From assembly GCF_000001735.4 (NCBI RefSeq), contig NC_003074.8:1240101-1304100 (forward strand): 64,000 bases of DNA, read 5' to 3'. This document shows positions 21,917-33,285 of this stretch, piece by piece. This DNA comes from Arabidopsis thaliana (lineage: Eukaryota > Streptophyta > Magnoliopsida > Brassicales > Brassicaceae). Every line of letters begins with the position of its first letter. Within the stretch, counting starts at the first letter, position 1. The translations under genes were made by a program, and so were the position numbers. Under the pieces are notes generated by a model, which was not told the origin of the DNA, made no database searches, and worked only from the letters and a program-made list of their open reading frames with translations.

Positions 21917-24243
21917 ATGGCCACTTCTTTAATGTCTCTGTCTTCTTCATTTCTTCAACCTCTGAAACTCAAAACCCTAGCACAACCCAGAAACACTGAC
22001 TTATCTACCACCAGAAAAATCATAACAACATGCGATTCCCAAAACAACACTGGTAAGTCAAACCCCAGCAGCAGAAACCCTAATTTCCAGAAACGGCGAA
22101 ACTCCTCCAAGTATGGGACTTCTAGAAGGTCGATCCTCAAGAAATCGTTTTTACAAGAGCAAGTTACTTTCACCGCACGGGTCTCTGATGACCCCCACGT
22201 GGCAATTATCGGTGGAGGAATGGCGGGTTTGGTCTGCGCATTGAACCTGGAAGCTCGTGGCGTCCAGTCCACAGTTTTCGATACGGTTCGTCAATTTAGA
22301 TAATTTCGAATCTGAATTAAAGTTTCTTAGAATGGGTTCTGTGAAATTTGTGGTCTTTGGGTGTTTTTGCCTTTGTATATTCACAGTTCACTTCAAAGTC
22401 AAGTTTTTTGGGCTCAAATGTGGCTAATTGAATCGAATTAGTCCATTTTCATGGACAGAGCAATCAAGTAATACTCTTTTGTGTTGCGTTCATGTCCTTT
22501 GGAAACTTTCTTTTATTTTTTTCTAGTCTGAATTAGAATTTGGTAGAACGGGTGCTGTAAAATTTGTGATTTTTTGGGGTGTTTTTGCTGTTGTAATTTC
22601 ACTTCAAACTCCAAGCTTTAGTAAGAATATCTTGTGTCACTTCTGCAGGGGATACATGGGTTAGGAGGAAGACTTGGAACAAGAATTATTGAACCACAGG
22701 GACTAATTTTCGATCACGCTGCTCAATTCTTCACCGCGGATGATTCTCGGTTTATCAAATTGGTCGATGGGTGGTTAGAGAAAGGACTTGTTCGAGAGTG
22801 GAAAGGTGCCGTGGGAGAGCTTGAAATTGGAGGTAGCTTCTCACAGTTTCCCTCATCATCACCTCCAAGATACATTGCTGCTAATGGCATGCGATCTCTC
22901 GCTGATTCTTTGCTATTAGAGGTGTGATATGTTATCTCTGTGCAGCGAAAAGTTTGAGTCTTTTTTGAAATTTTTATGAGTTGAAGTAAGTTATACTGGA
23001 ATTTGTTGCAGAGTCAAATGGTGAATCTGGTAAGGCCTTGTTGGATCAGTAAGTTGGAACCACTTAATGGTATGTGGCATTTAAGTGAGAATGGAACACC
23101 TCGTGGTCAGTTTGATGTCATAGTTATTGCTCATAATGGTAAGAAAGTGTATATATCGGTTTCTCTATTAATCTCTTTAGATGCTTTGTTATGTCTTCTT
23201 TATAGAAATGGTTTGCGTTTTGTTCAGGTAAATGCGCCAATCGCTTGCTTTCAGCATCAGGCTTGCCCCTAGTGGCTAAACAGATGAAGGTAGAGAATAT
23301 CTAGTGAAACAGATATTTTTTTAAGCCCTATGATATCTTCTGATACAATCCTCTTGATTTGTTCTAGAAACTGGATTTGAGTTCAATATGGGCGCTATTA
23401 GCAGCTTTTGATGATCCTCTTCCCACAGTGAACTTTGAGGGAGCGTTTGTGAAAGGAGTTGAATCACTGTCTTGGATGGGAAATAACTCTGCAAAGCTTG
23501 GAAATGGCAGAACTCCACCACATTGTTGGACTTTTTTCAGTACTGCGGCATATGGGAAACAGAACAAAGTTCCTCAGGTTAGTTTCTTCAAAGCTATACA
23601 AATAATGTAATGCAGAAATGAAATGGTTTTCCACCCTTTTTTGCTCATAGGAAAACATCCCAACGGTCACGGCAGAGAAAGTTAAAGCCGGGATGCTTCA
23701 AGGTGTGGAAATCGCATTGGGGTTGCCTGAAGGCTCACTTCCTAAACCGGTTTATACACGTCTCCAGCTATGGTAAGTAATAGTTGTATCAACGGTGCTA
23801 AAATGTTTGAAGATTTGTGGAGTGATTCAATACTTTCCACACAGGGGAGCAGCTTTGCCGAAGAACACTCCTGCAGTTCCATGTATATTTGATCCACAAG
23901 GCCGTGCTGGTATATGCGGTGATTGGCTTCTCGGTTCTAACTTAGAATCTGCAGCTATAAGCGGTGCAGCCTTAGGAAACCATGTAAGAAGCTTCCTGTG
24001 ACTCTCCTTAACAAAAATTTGCGGATTTCAGAATAAAAGATGACAAGTGTTTTGGTATTTTGCTCCTCTTTTTTTCCTCTGTAGATTGCGGAATTCTTAC
24101 AGAACGGTGAAGCTAATCCAGAAGAATTTGCAATCGGTTTACATGATAGGTTAAGTCCTCTTGCTGGCCATGATATTGGTCAGTTTCCTGGTTTAACATC
24201 AGTGGGAGAAAAGGAAGAAGCTAATGCATATCAGCTGCTGTGA
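21917..24243 (+). CDS. Plastid-targeted FAD/NAD(P)-binding oxidoreductase, renalase-like
   Basis: Predicted flavin-dependent oxidoreductase; the substrate is unknown. Eight coding exons: 21917-22285, 22649-22921, 23012-23138, 23228-23289, 23368-23577, 23651-23772, 23845-23983, 24085-24243, giving 486 residues. The first about 85 residues are Ser/Thr/Arg-rich and poor in acidic residues, typical of a chloroplast transit peptide. The dinucleotide-binding motif VAIIGGGMAGL lies at 95-105, and GLGGRLGTR follows at about 126-134. The C-terminal FAD contact region GRAGICGDWL...SAAISGAALG is conserved in amine-oxidase/renalase-like flavoproteins. The domain order agrees with cyanobacterial and plastid homologues. 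Naming stops at the superfamily because nothing in the sequence reveals the substrate. Confidence 0.93.
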
Positions 24244-24693
24244 ATACATCAGTCTACTGTTACTTGACGAAAAAGCTAAGAAGTTTTGCAAATTAAGCTT
24301 ACAGTGATATCAGTTTCTACTTAGAGGCTCACCATTTTCAGCCTCCTTCTTCATTGGTGACAAAACCACAGCCGATTTGAGGTGCTATATGAAACAAACA
24401 AAAAAAAAGAAGCTGAATTTGTCTAGCTAGTTATGAAAATTTTGTTTAGGCTCTTCAAAAATCAATGAATATATATTGTGATGAAATATTTAACCTTTTT
24501 GGTCATAAATGGTTTCTATTACAAAAAAAAAACAAAAGAGTACTATTGTATTTCTGTTAAAATTTTATAATACGAGGTTTTATTTACAAATCCCTAAATT
24601 GTTAAAGACCCTGCCGTGAAACGTTATTAGGTTTAGGTTAAGAGTGGGGAAAAAAAACGAAGCAGTGAGACAGTGAGAAGAAGAGAAATCGCG
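24244..24693. other. Intergenic region, FAD oxidoreductase / F-box gene
   Basis: The 3' UTR of the oxidoreductase (to about 24480) is followed by a short promoter for the same-strand F-box gene. A tracts at 24402 and 24523. Nothing else recognisable. Confidence 0.4.
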
Positions 24694-25866
24694 ATGAAGA
24701 AAAGGGGAAGGAAGTCTAAGAAACCAGAAGAAAAAAGAGCTGAATACGACCCGAGTTCGATTCTTCCTCTGGAACTGAAAATAGAGATTCTCATGAAGTC
24801 ACCGCCGAAATCCATAGCCAAGCTAGGTTTCGTTTCAAATCATTGGTCATCGATAATCCGCGGCCAAGTTTTCACCGACTTGTACATGAGACGATCTTTG
24901 GCTCATCCACGACTTCTTTTCTCAGTGTACCGTCCCAACATGCAGATGCAGTTCTTTCACTCCTGCTCTCAGGAAGATCCGTCTTCTGATCATCGTAGCG
25001 TCAGTTACACTCTGAATTCAGATCTACGGTACTCATTTTCTCCACCCATCGGCGGTTTGATATTCGGTCAAAACAATACTAAAGCTATGATTGGAAACCC
25101 TAGTACGGGTCAGTTTGTACCTTTACCTAGAATCAAAACGCAGAGAAAGCACATTTTCTCCATTTTTGGATATGATCCAGTTAATGATTTGTACAAAGTC
25201 TTGTGTATGACGGTAAGAACTCTACGTGGACCACATTATTTTAGATGGGAAGATCCTATGTGGGAGGAGCCTATGACAGAGGAGCATCAAGTTTTCACGC
25301 TAGGACCCAAACAAAAATGGAGAATGCTCGAATGTAAGTATCTACATCGTCATCATTCTGGATCTCAAGGGATATGTAGAGATGGGGTGATGTATTATTT
25401 AGCTTCTTTCAACGATAAACGATCTCTGATGAGCTTTGATCTGAGCTCTGAAGAATTTAATGTTACTAAGCTACCTGAGGATTATATATTACAACAGTTT
25501 GGTAATATGGTGGACCATAGTGGAAAGATAGCTATAGTGAGTCAGGCATACAGCGGTCCAATGGACCTGTGGGTTCTTGAAGATGTCAGCAAAGAAGAGT
25601 GGTCAAAAGTTGCTGCCATAGTTCCTTCTATTACAGATATAGTTGGGAATGATCAAAGAGTCATTTTCAGGGGTATACTTTCTACTGGTGAGATTATACT
25701 TTCACTGCTCCCAACCCCCAAGCCGCCCTTCTTTTTTCTCTGTTACGATCCCAAGGAAAAAACTGCTAGAAAAGTTGTGATTCAAGGAATTGGAGAAGAC
25801 TATGCTGCTATTAATGTCTTTTTCGATCACGTAGAGAGTCATATGGTTCTGTCGAAGCTAACTTAA
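24694..25866 (+). CDS. F-box protein with F-box-associated (FBA) domain
   Basis: A 390-residue single-exon protein, a candidate substrate receptor of an SCF ubiquitin ligase. A basic N-terminus (KKRGRKSKKPEEK) precedes an F-box at about 21-65 (LPLELKIEILMKSPPKSIAK...VSNHWSSII). The F-box-associated domain begins near IGNPSTGQFVPLPR and continues through FGYDPVNDLYKVLC, GICRDGVMYYLA and FDLSSEEF, the usual beta-propeller-like repeats of this plant family. The first ATG of the frame is used. The partner substrate cannot be read from sequence. This is a very large, fast-evolving family in Arabidopsis, so no symbol is given. Confidence 0.93.
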   Translation: MKKRGRKSKKPEEKRAEYDPSSILPLELKIEILMKSPPKSIAKLGFVSNHWSSIIRGQVFTDLYMRRSLAHPRLLFSVYRPNMQMQFFHSCSQEDPSSDHRSVSYTLNSDLRYSFSPPIGGLIFGQNNTKAMIGNPSTGQFVPLPRIKTQRKHIFSIFGYDPVNDLYKVLCMTVRTLRGPHYFRWEDPMWEEPMTEEHQVFTLGPKQKWRMLECKYLHRHHSGSQGICRDGVMYYLASFNDKRSLMSFDLSSEEFNVTKLPEDYILQQFGNMVDHSGKIAIVSQAYSGPMDLWVLEDVSKEEWSKVAAIVPSITDIVGNDQRVIFRGILSTGEIILSLLPTPKPPFFFLCYDPKEKTARKVVIQGIGEDYAAINVFFDHVESHMVLSKLT

Positions 25867-26429
25867 TATATATGTTGATGACTAGTTCGTTTGGTTTTTC
25901 CCCAAGCTTCTCTTCTTTGTTCAATTTCCATTTCAGTTCTCGGATAGATATAGTTTTAAAGACTCTCTTCTTTGATATTGGAATTGAGACATTTGATTCA
26001 CCATTTGTCTAGTCTTTTGGTCAATGGTTTTCTATGCTTTCGGATTATGCAAATGCAATGCTTATGACTTGATTAAAGTAACTTTTGCGTGGATCTTACA
26101 AGCTTCGGTTTTATATTTGGAGAGAAGAAAAAGAGTTTTGTGTTGCCTAGACGGATCTTCTTCATCATTTTATGACTCAACCTTATATATCGTTGCATGC
26201 ATTGATACATATATTGAAGAAAAAGCTCAGTTGAAACCAAATTGTTGATGTTTCTTGGTACTGCCTCTGCCACATAATCCGAGTTCACAAGTGCTCTTAT
26301 AACTTCTGTCAGAGTGGAAATATACAATTGCAAATCAGAGCTACAAAGACCGGTTTCTTGAATCAAATTCATTCTTTCTTCAAATCCAAGAGTAGACGCC
26401 AAAAGGACATACATATTGACTCTGTATCA
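25867..26429. other. Tail-to-tail region, F-box gene / WRKY39
   Basis: Converging 3' UTRs. Two open frames (74 and 113 codons, opposite strands) overlap here but have no recognisable domain and biased composition, so they are not called. Confidence 0.4.
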
Positions 26430-27591
26430 TCAAGTGTGAGCTGATTGTGAAGACAATATTCTTGAATGGTTATGCTCGCCTTCGTAAGTTACAATTAACA
26501 TTGAAGTTTCATCAATACATCGCTCCACATGCTTCCTTGCTGGACAACCTCTCACACTGCTGCATTTATAGTATCCCCTGCAACCGAAACAACAAAAGGA
26601 AACTTATATCAAAATCGACATAAAGTTATTGAAATCTTATACCAGAAGATGTTTATATATATACCGTGGATGCGGTGAACCCTTTATCGGTTTCTGTCCA
26701 TACTTCCTCCAAGAATACTCATCTGGAGGAATGTCTGCAATCTTGTTACTGATTGCAGGCACCTTGATTGATCGTTTTACCCTCAGTTTCCTGTATAAGA
26801 TCAAACCTTTACAAAGAGATACAAAAAGAACAATTTAAAGGGTCAAGATTGTCACAAAGAACAATGACAAACCTTTTCTTGGAACAGTGACATTTGCTTC
26901 GACTTCCGCATTTCAAACTACCAGAGCACATCTTCCGGGTATGCTGTTGGTCAGACCCACGGGACAATCCGGTCAAATGGAACGAGTTCCTATCGTAGTC
27001 TGTTACACTAGCATCCATGCTAAGAGATGACACAAATGATCTTGATCCGTTTGATACACTCGGAGTATAGCAACTACTACCAGATCCATCAAACTTAAGG
27101 TTTACACCGCTATTACTCCTGGAGTAAGCTATCTGCTGGTGGTTGTGGATTAACTGATAAGGAGCACGAAAAGGAGGTGGCTTTAACTCCAGAAACGACT
27201 TGTCAACACACATTTTGTGACTAAGCATTAATGAAGGATGACCCAATTGGTGTTTTGGCTCCATTTCATTATAAACAGCAGAAGCTGGAACCATCTGAAG
27301 TGGCTCTGGTGCAAGAACTTGAGTGTAATCACCACTTAGATCATTACCGCAGCAAATAGGACTCTCTAAGAAGATGTGTTGAGGAAAAGATGACCTAAAC
27401 TTGTTGGTACTCCTAAACTTTCCATGGCCTAACCCTCTAGTTAACAGAGAAGCTACTCTTTTGAACTTGGAAACTACTTCTCCTGTTTCAACCGTTAAGG
27501 ATTTGGGATCACTGGTTCGTTGTGACAAGAGATTTAACACTCCATGACAGCTTTCTATAGCTGATCTGTTAGCAGCTTCAACTTCCTCCAT
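26430..27591 (-). CDS. WRKY39: WRKY39, group IId WRKY transcription factor
   Basis: Nuclear factor that binds W-boxes, linked in Arabidopsis to heat-stress and SA/JA responses. Three coding exons in gene order: 26873-27591, 26665-26790, 26430-26577, giving 330 residues. The WRKYGQK motif is at 267-273. The zinc finger is C287-x5-C293-x23-H317-x1-H319. A phase-2 intron splits the codon of the conserved PR (R282), the position typical of this group. The group IId plant zinc-cluster/HARF-like region precedes it ([30 protein letters not shown]). SxxMD-type calmodulin-binding and GHGKFR segments of the IId subgroup are visible near residues 50-70 and 185-195. The leader upstream is long and A-rich. 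Confidence 0.96.
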
Positions 27592-29952
27592 GTTTTTCTT
27601 CTACCCAAGTTTCAGATCAGAGAACCAAAAAAAAAAAACCTAATTTCACAATTCTCAAACTCAAACAGTTAACAACACCCAAATCTCTCCTAGACCAAGA
27701 GAATCATAATCAACACAGAAACTAAAAAGCCTAACAAAATACAGAACTTGCAACCTATATAACAAAAGATCTCAAAATAAAAATCTAAACCAGATTAAGA
27801 CATGAAAAAAGAGAGTACATTAGATCAAATCCAAGGCGCGTGAAAAATCCAGAACTCAATCTCTAATAACCCTAGGAAGAAACCAATCACCATGAGTTCC
27901 ACCAAATCACTTCCAAGGAAAAGTGCTAAGTAAAAATCGAAACTCCCTCAATCCTAAAGCTAAAAAATGAGATCTTTCTCAACACACAGAGGATAAAAAT
28001 TAGCTCATGACAAAGGGTCTTCAAAAGAAGAAGAAAGAAACTCCCTGAAAATTTAGAGCTAGAAGAAAAAATGAGATCTTTTTGAATACCCAGAAGGTAA
28101 CAAATTTAGCTCAAGAGGAAGAAATCAGATAGGAAATTTTAGGATAAAATAAAGAGAAAGAAAGATTTGTCTTGTTTGTTTCTTTGTGAGAGAGAGAGAG
28201 AGATAGAGATGGTGAGATAAAAAAGTGTCAAAGGTTATGACTTTTGCTTTGTGGGTGGGGAAGAGTTTAGACTTGCTTTTACTTAAAATTCCCCCACCAC
28301 CACCATTTCTACAATTTTTAAATATTACCAAAAACCCCTTTTTATTTCCTTTTTTTCTTCATTTATTCACTTCTCAAGGAGACCAAATTTCAATTTTAAA
28401 TTTTCCTTTTTATTCTTAAAAGCTAAAGTTATTCAATTTCTGGGGAAAATAAAACCAAACACAAAAACATAAGTGGAATACAGAACAGAGATGTGGTCGT
28501 CGCAGTTTCAGAGGAGAGGAAGAAAAAAAAAACAGAGCCCTCTGTTAAAAAAGAGTTTCTTAGGTGGGTCCTACTAGTGGACCTACTTTATACCTACTGT
28601 TTTTCGTACAAATAGAAAATTGATTAAAATCATAAACCGTATCAATTAAAGGAAATTAGATAATGTATCTTAACATTTTCTGATTTTCGGATATCTTTCT
28701 CTTAAAGTAAATGATGTGATTAACTATAATATCTTTAAAGAAAAATTAGAGAAAGAGAATGGATTAGAGTCAAATATCTTTAATGATAATTGGACATTGA
28801 CTCAGTAAAATTCTTGTACTACTATATTCATATGTTTTAAAAATGATTCTAATTCCAAAGCAAAATTCGAATTGATTTTGTATTCATTTTAGAAAATATT
28901 TTTTATTTTTTATTTAACTATTTCTCGATTGTCATGAAATGGAAATAACGTCCATTGTGGAACCCACGTGTCTCCCGTTGATTTCGAATTCCGAGCACGG
29001 AGTTAGAAAAGTAACGGTATAGATTTCGACACGTGCCCTATCTCATCTGGTCGTCTCTCTAGCACGTTGTATCACGAATCACGATTGTTGACTAGCTCTT
29101 TTTTGTTTTCTTTCTTTCTGTTTTTTTTTTTGTGTTTGTTGTTCTTGTTGTTAATTATACGATATTTTTATTATTCTTGTTTTATCATATTCACAATGAT
29201 AAGTGAAACTTTCTTCTTATATCTATAAATCTCTAATCATCAGTCAAATGATTGAAATTTTCTGTATTTAATGTGCAGGGTTAAAAAAAAAAATGAGGCT
29301 ATTAAAGCATATAGAAGATCTTGTAGCATGTAAATTTAGAATTTTCTAAATATGTTTTGTCTATTGCAAATGAATGACAATTTTAACATTTTGAACTCAA
29401 AACATATCCGTTTTAATTATCTTTCAATTGAATTAGCATAAGAATAAAATATTCTTTTCTATTCTAGGAGAATCATATAAGATTAATGCGACTTGGTTAG
29501 ACAGACCAACTAATATTCTTCGGATCCGATTCTAAATACAGAGCTTATACAACAATACAATTGAAGTGACTTAAAATGTGATAGTAATTTAGTTGAATTA
29601 ATAACCAATAATAATACATGTGTGACTTTGAACATTATCATATACTATTTCGAAATCATCCAATAACATAAGATATGTTCGACCTATCAAATTTAAAAAT
29701 GCTACACACATCACTTGAATATGCTGAACCAAACAAACAGAACTAACGCACTAGTAAATCAACATTATTTTTTGCTCACTTCATAACATCAAATTACAAC
29801 CAACCATCTATTCCGCAATAATGATCTTTTAAACTCAAAAACTTGTGCATTTGATAAAGAAGAAAAAGGCTATTTGTAATTAACGTTACATAATCGAGCT
29901 GCTGCATCATTCTCTCAAGCAAAAAACATGGCTCCTCTCTTCTCTAAGTAAG
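27592..29952. other. WRKY39 leader/promoter and 3' flank of CLPS3
   Basis: 27592 to about 28150 is the probable WRKY39 leader, with a GA microsatellite at 28188-28202 near the likely transcription start. 28600-29950 is strongly AT-rich with two G-boxes at 28965 and 29030. No gene-like open frame is present in these 2.3 kb; a small non-coding transcript cannot be excluded. Confidence 0.45.
28965..29035. promoter_or_regulatory. Pair of G-boxes (CACGTG)
   Basis: Two CACGTG palindromes at 28965-28970 and 29030-29035, in contexts CCACGTGT and ACACGTGC, about 1.4 kb upstream of the WRKY39 start. They could be stress-responsive bZIP/bHLH sites. This is position and motif only. Confidence 0.35.
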
Positions 29953-32315
29953 TCATACTGACTCAAGCCATGCCAATGATCCAGCGACCAACAACTTGCT
30001 AGGTAATGTCCCAGGCGATGGTGCTAAATACGTTATCTTCTTCTTCTGCACATTAACTTCCGTCACATACACAAACCCAGAAACATTGCTGTATCAAAGA
30101 AAAAACAGAGAGAAAGAAATATCAAAATCACGAAGAAAACATACACGAAAGCCTTTGATTCTGGAAACAGCAAGAACTTTTAGAGATTACCTTGAGATGA
30201 TCTGGTCTGGTTCTTCTGCGTATGAGACAGCAAGAACAGAATGCAGCAGATCCCGATCATCGATATTTACAGGCGTCACCCGCAACGGATTTGAAACCGA
30301 GGTAGACCCGGCTGGAAGAGCCGATTTTGGCGCTTGTGGTCCACCACCAATTCGGAACACTTGCAGATCACTGAAACTCGATGTATTGGCATACGGAGAG
30401 AGTTCTTTCGATAAACCGTAAAAATATTCCTGGAAAATTCAGTTTTTGAGTTCTGAGTTACACCTCCAAAGGCATGAAAAAAGGGATATTAAAAGATTTG
30501 AGATTGAAAATTTTACCTGAATCTTAAAGTTCCTTGATCTTTTACGGACCTCTTTGACCCTGGCTACAACTCCACCAGACTTGTGAAGCTTCACGACGTC
30601 GACATTACTCTTACTTCTCAGCACATCTTTAAGCCTGCTGAAGAGTTTTTCCTGACCCAATACAAGTACAACCGAGGCATTGAATGTGTCTATTGCGTGG
30701 AGAAGCAGCTGCAAGACGAAGCAGATACAGTTCTTTATCAGGCATTTGCATAATGAAATCCACTAAGAAGGAGCTAACTATACCAAAAAATACGCTAAAA
30801 AGGATCTAACTTTTACCTCATAACCAATCCCCTCGATCCATCCCATTGTGTTGATCACCATTCCAGCAGCTCGCGATTCAGGGTTTCCGACAAACTGTTT
30901 CTCCAGAACTTGAGCAAGCTCTTTCACCAGAGCTTTGTACAGTTCAACGTTCATACTGAGAGAGCCAAAGTAGACATATTTAAATTCCTCATCGAGGGGA
31001 ATAACGTATGATGGGTAGGAGAAATTTGAGAATCACTTACTTTGGTGATGCGTGGCCGTAGTAGTAAACAAGGGCCATATCAAGAGGAAACCCTTCAACT
31101 GGATCCAGTGGCATTTCAATAGGGGCAGCAGCAATAGATCCTGGTATTGTAATCGAGCCTTGGCCAACATCAAGGTCTACAAATGTAGGTCTCCATCCCT
31201 GTTTAGCTGCCCAACTAAGGAGCATCTTTGTCAATGTGCTCTTCCCGGAATCCGTAGGCCCTACTACAATAACCCGAGGTCCCTGCATTAAGTGAATTCT
31301 TAAGAACCAAGTGTTTTAACTATGCTGATATTGCAATACAATAATATTGAATATCGAAGAAAAGTACCTGAGAAGATTCTGGGTCATTAGATGTGGAAGC
31401 TTTGGCAAAACGTCTCCTTGCATCTAGTATGGCATGCACATTAATGTAGCTGACCATCGGCGTCTGGAAACAGAGATGTAGTTAGTAAACAAAATTTGCT
31501 CTACATATTTAAAGCAAGCGTAGGAATGAAACAAGTAATCCAACCTCATCTGCTGTATAGTCAGTTTCCGTGACACCATCCATCTCAATTGTCGCTCCAT
31601 ACCAAGTGAAAACCTGACAATAATCAAAAGGCACAAGATGGTAAGCACGGTGTTTCAGAGCTCCGATTATGAACTTTACATAAATCATTAGCAGAAGGAA
31701 AAATAGAAAAGAAAGAAATTGGGGGGGAAAATCACATCTATCATCAATCTTTTTATACAACCCACTTAACAATTCTTACCTAGACAGCATAATCTTCATT
31801 TACAACCTAAATCATAAGTCTTTCATCCAACTCAAACCCAAAAACCCTCAAACTTCACTGGCAAAGGATGTACCTTTCCAACCCCAAAAGGCCAGAGGGT
31901 GAATTCAATAGTAACTCAAGAACCCACTTTAAGAAAGATAACCACTAAAAGAAACTAAATCAAGAATGGCTAGTTATTTTCTACCAACAAACCCAACACC
32001 AAATATGTTACCAACAAGCTACATTTTATCTATAAGCCATAAAGCATAATGCTTACGATCGCTCTAAAAACCAAGGATTAAGAAAACACATACCGCAAAT
32101 TTCATGCGAGGAGGGAAGGTACGCCATATTTCAGGAGGCAGTTCAGAGCCAAAAATCTCAGCGGTCCCGTTAACCACACGGAGTCTGAGAGGCTCTTCAG
32201 AGACTTCGATCCTGAGCTCGCTTTCTCTCTCCAATTTCACTTGCTTCAGATTAGCAGACCCGGGAACAGCTCCACTCAAAGCCGGTGGATTCATGGACGG
32301 ACCACCGTACGCCAT
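29953..32315 (-). CDS. CLPS3: CLP1-similar protein 3 (CLPS3), mRNA 3'-end processing factor
   Basis: Orthologue of yeast/human CLP1, a polynucleotide-kinase-like subunit of the cleavage and polyadenylation complex (CFIIm/CFIA), acting in the nucleus. Eight coding exons in gene order: 32094-32315, 31545-31613, 31368-31463, 31041-31282, 30817-30955, 30517-30708, 30191-30429, 29953-30088, giving 444 residues. The N-terminal beta domain (KQVKLERESELRIEV, TWYGATIEMDG) precedes the Walker A motif GPTDSGKST at 137-145. The kinase core continues with FVDLDVGQGSITIPG and the C-terminal SNPLRVTPVNIDD region. The start is the ATG at 32315 (MAYGG). A leader intron is likely, since a donor-like GGTAATTC lies near 32705 on the gene strand. 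Confidence 0.96.
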
Positions 32316-33285
32316 TGCTTTCACTCAGAGTAAGATATAATTGTAGACTATCTATCACTCGGAGTAACAGGAGCTCTCTTTAAGTCATTATACACACTTG
32401 CGCTTGTAATCGCTCTTCTTCTTCTTAAAAACAAAAGTATAATCAAGTTAATCTCTGCAAACAGAAAAGAAAAATGCAAACTTTACTAGATTTAAACAGC
32501 CAATCTTGACCCCGGAATTATAAAAGCACAACAGAGATCAATTTCAAACAACCAATGTATCAAAATTCATCACTAGAGTAACAATCATATATATATAAGA
32601 GAAAGTAATAGAACAGCAACAGAGAAAGAAAAACGAGAGCCATCGATTTCTGTACCCAGAAATCGAAAAAGAGAGAACGAGAGAGCAAAAAGAAGACGAA
32701 TTACCAAAAAAAGGGTCAATGGAGGGAAGACTGAAGGCGGCGAAAGAATGAACGGCGATTCTACGGCGAGGAGAAACGGACGTCGGAGATTCGCAAACGT
32801 GTGTGTGTGTTTGAGGAGAAACAGTGAATTCGACTTACGAAATCAATTTACTTTAGGTTTATATCGCTGTAATTTCCATTTTTTCGATTAAGGCAAAATT
32901 GGAAAACGAATTAATCCCGGTTTGAGCCGTTAACCGACCTGAACAACCTTTTCCATTTTTCTACTATACAGTTTTCCGGTTAATATAATAATTTGTTTCT
33001 AGCTTAATAAACTCAGTAAAATATAACTTAATACAAAAATTTACCATAGAAAAATTCTAACTACGAATCTTAATACAATGTATTTTTGATTACATGTAAC
33101 ATCACAAAGGGATATAATTTTACAAATGTTTTTATTGAAAAATACCACTCAATATAAATGAAATCATCTTCAAATTTTGTTACCCAGATTCCTTTTCTAA
33201 TCCTGCAATTAACACAAAAACAAAAACTTTAACACCAAAATTAAGAGAAGAAAAACAAAATTAGTATACGTATTGCGAAATTACC
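32316..33285. other. CLPS3 leader/promoter and 3' flank of ANXUR1
   Basis: CLPS3 leader to about 32850, with GA-rich stretches and a GTGTGTGTGTGT tract at 32800-32811, then 400 bases of AT-rich ANXUR1 3' flank. No other gene seen. Confidence 0.4.
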